Source: Ichthyosporea sp. XGB-2017a (taxonomy: Eukaryota; Opisthokonta; Ichthyosporea). From it: a stretch of DNA of 60,435 bases. Under the pieces are notes generated by a model. That model did not search any database. It was not told where the DNA came from and saw only the letters and a program-made list of their open reading frames with translations. Made by a program: the position numbers and the translations under genes. The stretch is taken from positions 1 through 60,435 of the forward strand of contig PDIM01000023.1 of the NCBI GenBank assembly GCA_002811675.1. Direction: 5' to 3'. Shown here one piece after another: positions 36,953 to 46,635 of the stretch; the stretch's first letter is position 1, and each line of letters opens with the position of its first letter.

Positions 36953-37971
36953 CTTTTTTCTTTTTGTTTTGTAATTTTGTGTATAAAAAATACAACACAA
37001 ACCAATTTATGTTTGATTTTTGGCAAAAAATAATTTATATTGTTTTTGTTTCCCCGCGCGTGATTCAGAAATTCCAGAGGCCGAGAACTACTGTAGTTAT
37101 ATTGTAGTACTGTACTGCAGTACTGTGTACTGCCTTGAAACCCCGCAGCAGCTCTGCGTACCTAAGCTGGCCAAGTTGACATGGATCGGGTCACGTCAAT
37201 TCTGAATTCTCAAGCAGCCGGGTCTTTGCAGCAACTTGCCTTCATCATCATCATCATCCATCCTGCAAGCTGCTTCTTGTCGTTTTTTTGTCTGTTTTGT
37301 GTGCTGGTTGGTCTTTTGGCTCAGTTTGTTGGGCCATTCATTATTCCGCGGAAGAAGGGGCCACCAGCAGGCAGCAGTAGTCGGCCTGTTTGGAGCTTCC
37401 CTTTGTACTTTGTCCTAACTCCTATCTCTCTTCCGCTGCACTTGTCTCTGTGCCAGCTCTTGGCCTTATAGCTCTAGCTCTTTTGTATTGTACTATTGTT
37501 ATTATTGTAATTATTATTATTATTATTGTTATTGCTCTATAAATTTAATATTATATTTATGCCAGACTCTTCCCTCCTCCCAACACGCGAAACAGTCCTC
37601 TGTGAGTCGATGCCCTGCTGAACTAGATCCAGTCCCAATCTGTCTATATTTGAATCCTAGTCAAGCCAGTGACAAACTAAACCTGACAACTGTGTAGAAG
37701 TTGGATTTTGATTTGATTACCGGCGTGTTTGTATGTGAGAGTGAGGTGGTTTATTGTATTGCTGCGTCTTGTGAATTGCATGGATTATTTCTCTCTATAT
37801 CGTTTAAGACAGTGCGTGGAATGTGCCTTGCGAATTAAAGTTTTTGGGGAAAGCAATCAGTTTAGTGAAACAGAGTTGATTATTATTTTAAAAGCCGTTT
37901 GTGTAATCTATAATACTGGTAAAGCTAGATTAACATTGTATTAAAACTCTCTCTGGAAGTAAAACGCCGCA
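36615..37971. other. Intergenic with long homopolymer
   Basis: Outward-facing genes with about 1.36 kb between them. Contains a T run of about 45 nt at 36908-36952, an AT-rich ATT microsatellite near 37497-37530 and a (CAT)n patch near 37242-37260. No coding or RNA gene recognised. Confidence 0.5.
36908..36952. repeat. Poly-T tract
   Basis: About 45 consecutive T residues in the STN1 upstream region; its exact length in the assembly is doubtful. Confidence 0.9.
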
Positions 37972-39182
37972 ATGAGTGCTTTGAACAGTGATGCGTTTGG
38001 CAATGTAAGTTAAATTGCCCTTTTGTTTTTGTAGATATTTAACTTAGCATGCATGCTGATTGTCTGCCTCTGCTTTTTTTTTTCTTGTATAGAGCGGGCC
38101 AACCCAACAGCAATCGAATAATATTAACTCCTTATTGGGGCAATCCTTTGATGTATTTGCAACCAATCAGCAGCCATTTCAATCTTTTGATCTGCCTTTT
38201 GGTATTTCTGACATTAGTGGAATATCGTACTCATCTTCACCTTGCGAAAATATGTTTGAAAATACGAATTCTGTTAAAGCGGATGAAAAAGAGGGACATT
38301 CTGAATCTTTAGAAGAAACTGCAAACAGCCCCCAAGAAGCATCGGCAAATGACAGTGACAAATTGAAAATAGTGGAAGTTGAAAGCCCTGATGAGCATTT
38401 CAAAAGAGCCTTGGAACTCTACAAGAAGGCTTCTACAAAGGGGAAAGGCAAGGGAAAGGTGAGTGTTGTTTTGTTTCTTTGACGGAAAAGTAGGCTTACA
38501 TTGTTCGTAGCATGTTACTTATTTGTTCAATTGCATTTTATGATTTTTCGTATAGCAACGCAAAAGTTCAGTGGGAGATCCAAGTGACAAAAAGGCACCA
38601 ATCCAACGGAAGAATTCTGTCACTTGCAAACTTGAGGGAATGAGCATAAATGAAGCGCAGAGCGGCAAAATCAAAAAGAAAGGTAATGGGCATAGAGCTC
38701 GGGTGAACAGTGAAACGGGTTCCACACCCCCCGTAATAGACAATGAAGCAAAACCATGGGCCCTTCGAGACTTGCCTACTTCATTTTTCAATCCAAAACG
38801 CTCTCCGGGCGCACAGCGAAGACATAGTGCACCTCCATTACCACTTTCACCACCAGTTTCGGGAAAGGAACTGAACTTGCAATGTTTGCCCCCTTCATTT
38901 GTAAGAGGAGACATGTTGATTCAGAACTTGGAGCCAGTCAACGAAAGCATTGACTCTATCTCCGAAGTGGATGGTGAATGCAGCCCTGCCAAACATCCAA
39001 CCTACGCGGCTGCTCTACCGGAACAGGGTGCATCTGTCGGTATTGCCGGTATTGAAAACAATCCCTCTGTGCTATTTAACGAGGAATTGCTCCCATCATT
39101 TTGTGTAAACAATGAAGAATTCAACATGTTTGCACATTTTAACAGCACATCTGGATATAATAATGGCCCATTGCATATGTAG
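37972..39182 (+). CDS. Uncharacterised disordered protein with phospho-motifs
   Basis: Three exons, 37972-38004, 38093-38458 and 38556-39182, give 341 residues with clean GTAAGT/GTGAGT donors and all phases zero. I do not recognise the family. The N-terminus is Q/N/S-rich. A short helical stretch (DEHFKRALELYKKAS) precedes a basic KGKGKGK. RKNSV is a basophilic kinase site and RRHSAP fits a 14-3-3 binding site (RxxSxP). Two related short motifs, LPTSFFNP and LPPSFVRG, may be docking elements. The C-terminal third is acidic. It is likely a regulatory scaffold, but that is inference. Confidence 0.7.
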
Positions 39183-39661
39183 CTTTTGAAGCATGTGCCA
39201 CTGGAAGAAACGCAGTGTTTTGATAAGACCTTTTATACATATACATACATATTATATTAGATATATATATATATATACTCGGAAACGCGCGCATAATATC
39301 CTCATTTATTCCCTTGCCCAAACTCTCGACCCTCCTTTTTCGTTATGACCACTTGCCAGTAGCAAAACATGGGCTGTGCAACAGAAAAGAATCGCACGGC
39401 GTGCAAGAGAATTGTTGTTTGAATAGAACGAAAGAAAGAAAGAAATGAAGGAAGAATGGCCCTTTGTATAGTAAATACAGTAATGTGAATGTATATTTAT
39501 TTGAGCCACCACAAACTAATTTTTTCTCTTTTTGTTTTTGATTTGAGGTCATAAATAAACAAAATGTAAATTATGAAATATTAAATCTTAATAAGCCTTT
39601 GCAGATGCTGTTTTATGAAAGAGTCGTAAGGCCAAGAGGATATAGTCTTCACGGAAAACTC
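39183..39661. other. Convergent 3' intergenic
   Basis: Between the unknown gene and ELL, with an (AT)n microsatellite near 39258-39277 and several ATAAA words suitable for 3' end formation. No gene seen. Confidence 0.5.
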
Positions 39662-41376
39662 CTACTTGGCTTGAGGCGGATTATTTGCTTCATATTCTTT
39701 TACATATTTTTTGATTTGCTTCAATTCATTATGGAGCCGATTGTACTTAAATTCTGTATTGGACACCTCCTATAGATAGTTTGCAAGACAAGGCAAAAAT
39801 ACAAACAATTAGAACACAAGCTAAGAAAAAGAACAAACGGTCGTCCTCGCCTCACCTGTCTTTTCGAATTGTACAAGTCTACAATTTTCTTTTGAACTTT
39901 GTCATATTCAGCGCTGCCTTTCTCGTTTCGCTTGAGCTCCTGGCCAAGTTTTTTAAAAACATCCTGGTTCTGAAAAAGATTATTTGCTAGTTGCTTGTAC
40001 TCCCCATAAACCGCTTCAAACCGCTCAACAAATGAGTTGTATTGTGAGCGACTCTGAATCGGGCCGTACTTTTCCAGTGGTCGCGCCGGTAACCCCCCAT
40101 CCCCCTTACTGTCGCTGCCAGAAGGTGGCATCGACTTCGACGACCCACTCTGCTGTGCTGACCTTTTCCATGATGAATTTTTGCCTTCGCCCATACTTAG
40201 CCCACTCTTCTGTGATGACCTTTTAGCCGTTGAGCTTTTTTCTTCTACTGAATTCAAACCTATCTGCTTTTTAGGCTTCTTTTCTTCGATTGAACTTAAA
40301 TTACTTTTTCGACCAGACGAACCTTTGCTAGAGATATTGAGGCCAGCTATATTTTCCGCTACAGGAATGCTATTCCTATTCTTCTTTGCAACCACTGGCT
40401 CTGGAGTTCCTCTTGAATCTTCGGCACAGACATGTCTTTTTCTTTTCAATCGGATTTTCTCCAATTCCTTTTCGCTCAAAAATTGTCTTCTTTCAGGTGC
40501 ATCTTCAGCTATATTAAGAGAATCGCACGCTTCCAGAGCGCGTTTTCTCACAATTTGCTTCTCTGCTTCCGAGAATGATGCCTTTGCCATGTCAATTTCT
40601 TGAAAACATTTCGCAAGTAGCCAATATTTACCATCCTTCAATTTGGCCAAAGAAGCCAATATCTGACCTATGAATTGCAACTCTTTCTCTTCAGATATAT
40701 TCAGCTGAGATATAATATCTTGCTTTTTCATAGGTGCTAAGGCTAGTACATGAAGTATTCGTGTTCGCAAAGGGATGGGATTGTTTGAGGGCAAGGGTGA
40801 TATTCTGCCGTTGAGCAGCTGCTCATTCTTGTTTAAGTTCTTGAAGACTAGATGTCGTTCTGCTCTTGTTTTGGCGGACTTTGGGTCTAGGCGACTCCCT
40901 GACACCTTGGGTCGAGCTTTTCCGGCCTTGTGACTATTGATTTGTCCAGCATCAATCAATTTCGTCACGGCACTCTTCCTATCAGCTTCCGCTTCCAGTG
41001 TGCGCGCTTTGGTTTTTGATTTATACTCGTTTGAGAGCTCATTTCTGACAGTCAGCTTCTTTTTTATATTTGTATACACTGAAAGAGTATCCTTATCAGC
41101 ACTTTGCTTAAGAACCTCCAAACTTCCCTTTCCAATTGAGGCATTTGAATAAGAGAAACGGAAAGGACCCTCTCCTTTCGCCTGCCTCCCTTCAGTTTCG
41201 ATTATCCCTGTTGGTCCCCCTTTTTCAGCAAAAGTGATCACCGGATTTTCCTCTGTGCCACTTTGAACTATCCGCTCAATCTCTTCCAAAAACTGATCTG
41301 TCACTTTTACCAGCAAAAACTCTTTGTTTGAGCCTTTGCTCAACAGGCGATAAGGAAGCGATGGACATAAATCCAT
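39662..41376 (-). CDS. ELL: RNA polymerase II elongation factor ELL
   Basis: Two exons, 39856-41376 and 39662-39769, give 542 residues. The N-terminal ELL domain starts near 20 (EFLLVKVTDQFLEEIER, FRFSYSNA) and includes the winged-helix LRTRILHVLALAPMKKQDII near 200-250. A Lys/Ser-rich linker follows. The C-terminal occludin/ELL helical hairpin (SQYNSFVERFEAVYGEYKQL) continues into the second exon (EVSNTEFKYNRLHNELKQIK, then KYVKEYEANN). ELL suppresses Pol II pausing and sits in the super and little elongation complexes. Reading through the intron would give a spurious 44-residue tail. Confidence 0.92.
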
Positions 41377-41799
41377 GTTTGTAAAATGAACTCACTTGAG
41401 ATTCCAGTATCAATAAAGGAAGCTTACCACCACCCAAAGAAGCAATTAGCAAAAGAGCTTAAAAACATACACCCAAATAAATTCAATGGTGCCAATCCAC
41501 TGCAAAGATCAGCACATAATCAGGAGCATTGACTTTACACTCCGCACGTCTTCTGTTAGCTGAAATATTCCCAAGCCCCACACTGAACCAGTCTTCGCAC
41601 CCACCTTAATAAACCATGCAGTAACAATATAGCCCTTCGTCAATCTCCTTCTTCACCCACACTCACAACAGGTAGACAACACAAAACGAGAACAAATCAC
41701 TCACCGACTTGGGACAAAACGAAACGAAGAAAAAAAAATAAAGAAGAGAACACAAAGCAAAAAATTGCAATAATGGAATGAACACACAAAAAGAAAAAA
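41377..41799. other. Upstream of ELL, before the assembly gap
   Basis: Probable ELL promoter, becoming A-rich toward the gap. No gene seen. Confidence 0.4.
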
Positions 41800-42760
41800 N
41801 NNNNNNNNNNNNNNNNNNNNNNNNNNNNNNNNNNNNNNNNNNNNNNNNNNNNNNNNNNNNNNNNNNNNNNNNNNNNNNNNNNNNNNNNNNNNNNNNNNNN
41901 NNNNNNNNNNNNNNNNNNNNNNNNNNNNNNNNNNNNNNNNNNNNNNNNNNNNNNNNNNNNNNNNNNNNNNNNNNNNNNNNNNNNNNNNNNNNNNNNNNNN
42001 NNNNNNNNNNNNNNNNNNNNNNNNNNNNNNNNNNNNNNNNNNNNNNNNNNNNNNNNNNNNNNNNNNNNNNNNNNNNNNNNNNNNNNNNNNNNNNNNNNNN
42101 NNNNNNNNNNNNNNNNNNNNNNNNNNNNNNNNNNNNNNNNNNNNNNNNNNNNNNNNNNNNNNNNNNNNNNNNNNNNNNNNNNNNNNNNNNNNNNNNNNNN
42201 NNNNNNNNNNNNNNNNNNNNNNNNNNNNNNNNNNNNNNNNNNNNNNNNNNNNNNNNNNNNNNNNNNNNNNNNNNNNNNNNNNNNNNNNNNNNNNNNNNNN
42301 NNNNNNNNNNNNNNNNNNNNNNNNNNNNNNNNNNNNNNNNNNNNNNNNNNNNNNNNNNNNNNNNNNNNNNNNNNNNNNNNNNNNNNNNNNNNNNNNNNNN
42401 NNNNNNNNNNNNNNNNNNNNNNNNNNNNNNNNNNNNNNNNNNNNNNNNNNNNNNNNNNNNNNNNNNNNNNNNNNNNNNNNNNNNNNNNNNNNNNNNNNNN
42501 NNNNNNNNNNNNNNNNNNNNNNNNNNNNNNNNNNNNNNNNNNNNNNNNNNNNNNNNNNNNNNNNNNNNNNNNNNNNNNNNNNNNNNNNNNNNNNNNNNNN
42601 NNNNNNNNNNNNNNNNNNNNNNNNNNNNNNNNNNNNNNNNNNNNNNNNNNNNNNNNNNNNNNNNNNNNNNNNNNNNNNNNNNNNNNNNNNNNNNNNNNNN
42701 NNNNNNNNNNNNNNNNNNNNNNNNNNNNNNNNNNNNNNNNNNNNNNNNNNNNNNNNNNNN
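41800..42760. other. Assembly gap (Ns)
   Basis: 961 undetermined bases. The left flank ends in an A run and the right flank starts with one of 12, so a long homopolymer probably broke the assembly. Frames running across it are artefacts. Confidence 0.98.
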
Positions 42761-43230
42761 AAAAAAAAAAAAGAGAGAGAGAAAACCAATTGTAGAAGAC
42801 AAAAAAAAAAAGCGGAACAAAAAAAAAAAGCCACAGCAGTCAGGGCCCAGCGGATCTGGGGAGTGCAGAGTGTGGCCTGCTGCTGTGGGAGTGGTGGAGT
42901 GGAGCTGCAGACTTTACTTGATTCATGATTGACTCTTGAAATTGAGCACGGTCGACTTTTTAACCTATTCACTTGCTCATCTCTCGACTCCTCCTCTTGA
43001 GTCTTGGCTCCTGTGCAATTTTGCTTAGCTGGGTTCCCGACTGTTGTGTTCGGTTCCTAGAGAAATAAGCAAAACTAGTCAATTTTATGATGAATGCTTC
43101 CGAGATAGTCCATGGTGATGGTAGGCCTGGCTCCATGAAAGTGAAGAAATTGCACACCGGAATGAGGCCCAAAAGGTCCAATATTTCTTTTCTTTGAAAC
43201 GAGAGTTTTATTTGAATGATACAACTTACT
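42761..43230. other. Intergenic right of the gap
   Basis: A-rich start (A and GA runs), then unremarkable sequence. A minus-strand frame through 42969-43250 is open but unconvincing. Confidence 0.4.
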
Positions 43231-43624
43231 TCATAGCTTTTCCAAACCAAAGACTTTTAAAACATGCAAAACGGATAAGTCTTTCCTTTTCCCGCCAAAA
43301 AAAGACAAGTGAAGAAAAAAGAGAAAAGAAGAAACGAAAAGAAGAAATTCCCCAACAGGAAAGTTTCTATGAAGCAATGGTCCACCTCATCCGACATTAA
43401 GTGCTGTAGAACAGCAGAGCTGTTAAACACAGGGGACAACTTTATGAGGTTCACAAAATACCCGACACTAATAATCATATCCTTGAAGTCTTAAACAGAA
43501 TACCACATGTGGATATAATTTTTAGGATACGTTGCCGTCTCCGTTCTTTGGATTGCAGATTGTTGTAAAACGGGTTTGTAGAAGCAAGTACGCGTTCAAC
43601 TACCCCACATTTACTTTGGCGCAT
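43231..43624 (-). CDS. Candidate small three-exon gene, unknown
   Basis: Inferred from three short exons, 43531-43624, 43357-43489 and 43231-43285, that join in one frame of 93 residues. The product reads as a small helical protein: VLASTNPFYNNLQSKERRRQ, then FVNLIKLSPVFNSSAVLQHL, then FLKDLSVLHVLKVFGLEKL at the end. The second intron has a strong pyrimidine tract. The first is only 41 nt with a GTATCC donor, and the second donor is GTTGGG, so both are weak points. The start Met is a guess and an upstream extension is open. I do not recognise a family. Confidence 0.35.
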
Positions 43625-44185
43625 TCTTTTAGAACTCTTGCCGTTTGCTTCCGCGTTGTACCTGTCCCTCCTCTCTTCTTTTTTGTCTTATTTTATCTAT
43701 TCTTCTCCTTAATTGTGTTTTGCAAAATATAATTACTGTAACTTCAACCAGAACCCTGCTTCTTCGAATTTTCTCATGCAGGCTTAATTAACTATAGCTA
43801 GAAGTAGATGAAAATGTGCGATGTCGACTACGTTACTGCAAATTACTCATCAATCAATCAGGTGCTCGCCCCCTCTACTTGTTATCCACACTATGTCTAT
43901 CTAAACTCTATACCTTATCTATCCCCCAAGTCAGGACACAAATTACAGTACAGCTGTAATAATTACAGGCCTTTTTATGTACAAATGCGACATTTATTTT
44001 GATAAAAAATTGATGTAGTTACGTTTTATTTTTTTATTTGCGCTTTATTTGATTTACATTTACTTGGCCTCATTTGCGTTGAGTTGATTTAATTTCTGAC
44101 TTTATGTTTTCATAAATTAATGTTCTATTGATTGCGGGATTTTGCTTTATTTATATTCATTAATTTCAAGGGTTGTACTTCAAAA
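43625..44185. other. Intergenic, AT-rich
   Basis: Holds only short chance frames and AT-rich sequence before the small RVxF-type protein. Confidence 0.4.
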
Positions 44186-44395
44186 ATGGGGGTCAAACAG
44201 GTTAGATTTTGTGAATCCATTGAAAAGTTTGAGTATACAGGTTATGCATCTGTAGAGAGCGACACTCCTGCGGTTTCGTATTCGAGCAGTGGTATTGAAA
44301 AAAAGTACCACTTTGTGGGGATAAGTGCTCTGGGATACTCGAAGACCCGAAGTGCTGACAGTAGGCCAAGCCGAAAGAGATATTCGCCTTATTGA
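44186..44395 (+). CDS. Small protein with PP1-docking RVxF-like motif
   Basis: Single frame of 69 residues starting MGVKQVRFCESIEKFEYTG. KQVRF followed by an acidic-aromatic stretch resembles the RVxF docking motif of protein phosphatase 1 regulatory subunits. The C-terminus is Ser/Arg-rich (SADSRPSRKRYSPY). The Met at MGV is preferred over an in-frame upstream Met at 44132 that adds a hydrophobic leader. No ortholog recognised. It could also be one exon of a larger gene. Confidence 0.45.
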   Translation: MGVKQVRFCESIEKFEYTGYASVESDTPAVSYSSSGIEKKYHFVGISALGYSKTRSADSRPSRKRYSPY

Positions 44396-44639
44396 AGGAT
44401 GGCTTGCTAATTCATGGGGGTTCACTCATCTTGGGTGCCGGCGCATTTAGTCCTTTCCAATCCACTATAGGCCCTTTTGTATATATTGTTTATTCAATCT
44501 CCTGCACTGAACAGCACTGCCATCAACCTTTCATTCAAAATGCTTTAAGCAAAACTCTCATTTCTTGTTCTCTTACATTTTCATAATAAATTAATACGTC
44601 AAACAGTTTATTCCCATAGCTGCATTGTGCCAAGGTCAA

Positions 44640-46090
44640 CTACACCCCCTTTTTATTCTGCCCAACAGTCTCCCAAGACATTTCAGAGTCAGTTCCGGGG
44701 AGCTTTTCCAGGTTCAACTTCTCCAGTCCCTCCAAACCCAATTCACTTTCCATGGCATCTAATTCCATAAGCTCCTTGTCTACGTCTATTCCCAAATTAG
44801 TATTTTCCAGCTCGAATTCATTTAGTTCAGCCTCCAAGTCTTCCTCCCACAGCTCAGCTTCAGCACCCCCAAGTGTAGCCAGAGTTGACAACGCAGCAGT
44901 ATCCGTAGACGCAATGCTTTCGGCCTTTTCATTATTCAAGGTTTTTAACTTTTTATCTGTCAGGTCTGAGGGACGCCTTGAGCTACTACTTTTTGAATCG
45001 CTAGACCTCTCCCCAAACTGGCGTGCATCAGAGCCTACCACTTTTTCTACACACGTTAAAACTGTCAGTATGCGGCGAAAAAAAGCAATAAAAAGGGCGC
45101 CAATATATACATTACCTTTCATCGAACCAGGTCCAACTTTTTTCTCCATATTTTCTATCGGTGCCTTCTGTGCTACATGAACATTATCCCCCGCTTTTAC
45201 ATTTGCTTCACCTTCGGTTTCACCTGAAATCCTTTCTGGAGCAGCTTTGCCTCTGTCCGAAGATACCTCGGACTGTTGAATCCCATTATCTTTCCCCTTT
45301 GCCTTGAAGGTAGGCTCTGCGGTTGTTTTGGACGATGATGTATCCCTACTTGTGCTAGCTGCCCCGTCAACGTCGATTTCTCCTGTTCGTTTACTAAGTA
45401 CCGCCAGTTGACTAGATTGTTTAATAAGTGACACTCGATAAAAGTAGTTTTTCCAAAAGTCTTCTTCACTCAACTTTTTCGGTACCAATTCAAAACGTCG
45501 GGCCTGCAATTCGGGATCTTCTTTTAGCGTGGCAAGAGCCATTGCACTATAACGCTCAAACGTAAACTCAAATTTCGCAGCCTTTGGGGGTGGTCGAGTG
45601 AAATTGCTTTCTTCCTATCATTTTCAATGGTTCAAAATAACACACTTGTATATAAGAAACCTCATCTCATCAATAATGCATTTTATGATGGCTCATACTC
45701 ACCGACGACAAGGCTAATATTTGTTTTTTCATTTCTTCTTCTTCATTGTACCCTACCCAGGGAGGAACATCCGCATCTGCACACCATCAACAACACGTTT
45801 GTTAGTGTAAATTCAATTTTTCAAAAAAATTGATTTAAAAGCTTACCTGAGTCTTTTCTATGTTTTTCCCTGTTGAACTTTTCATTTTCCTCTTCTAATT
45901 CCTGCACAAAGTTATTCGGAAGATCGGTCACTTTTGTCGCAATGGCCTTAATGCCACCTACAAAAGCAGCATACCCTGCTTTTGCTTGAGAAACACCTTG
46001 GCCTTCTGCGGCATTCTCACCATTTTCAGAATCCGCTCCCTCCGCATCTCCCTTCTTCTGGTTAAACAAATTTGATATATTCGAAAACAT
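44640..46090 (-). CDS. SYAP1: SYAP1/SAP47-family BSD-domain protein
   Basis: Four exons, 45847-46090, 45703-45776, 45116-45614 and 44640-45046, give 407 residues. The second exon (VPPWVGYNEEEEMKKQILAL) and the BSD domain in the third (LATLKEDPELQARRFELVPK, then EEDFWKNYFYRVSLIKQSSQ) match animal SYAP1 closely. In animals SYAP1 is a cytosolic adaptor that promotes Akt phosphorylation. The C-terminus is acidic and contains EMSWETV, like the DWEKE tail of the family. The last intron, 45047-45115 (69 nt), is in frame with no stop and has a GTAATG donor. If retained, it would insert 23 hydrophobic residues. Confidence 0.87.
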
Positions 46091-46635
46091 TTTCTTTATC
46101 CTGTTCCAGTCTTAAGCAGCCCATTAAACGCAGGATCCCAACCACAGCAACACTACCCCTCCCCGAGCAATGATAACGATTGAGCAATGACTATGTTTTT
46201 TTTAAAAAAAACAAAAGAAAGCCTCCAGAGCCAAAGGCAAGATCAAAATCTGCTACTGTAAAACCAACAAAAGGAAAAGGCAATAATAAATAGACGTGTT
46301 ACGTGAGAACACAAACAACAAAATAAAATAAATAAACTATTATGGTGCCCCCAAATGACCAGCCGGTCCCATAGGTATTGTTTTTACAGGGAGTAGCGAC
46401 CGCCGGTACTTCTGTTTTATTTTTTCATTGTTGTGCCCATATTATTGTAGACAATCTATTTTCTTTGACGTCGGTACAGGTCAAGCTGTTGTAGTGGAAT
46501 GACATTACTGTGATCTAATCTAGCTCTGTGTGCTCTGAAGTGCATGAGTAAGTGTTCAGTTTGAACAGAGGATGCAATGGAGTGTAGGCGCATGGGGGAG
46601 TGTTAAAGCGAATGTATATTGGGTGTGAATAACAG
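46091..46635. other. Intergenic
   Basis: Holds the SYAP1 promoter and the 3' end of the SPOC-like gene. AT-rich with A runs; no gene. Confidence 0.45.

Noticed and set aside
41663-42972. Long frames of about 385-423 residues across the N gap on both strands
   Set aside because: They consist almost wholly of undetermined bases; the gap simply lacks stop codons.
45047-45115. Hydrophobic 23-residue insertion in SYAP1
   Set aside because: It is bounded by GT and AG, interrupts a conserved low-complexity linker and is best read as an in-frame intron, though retention cannot be excluded.
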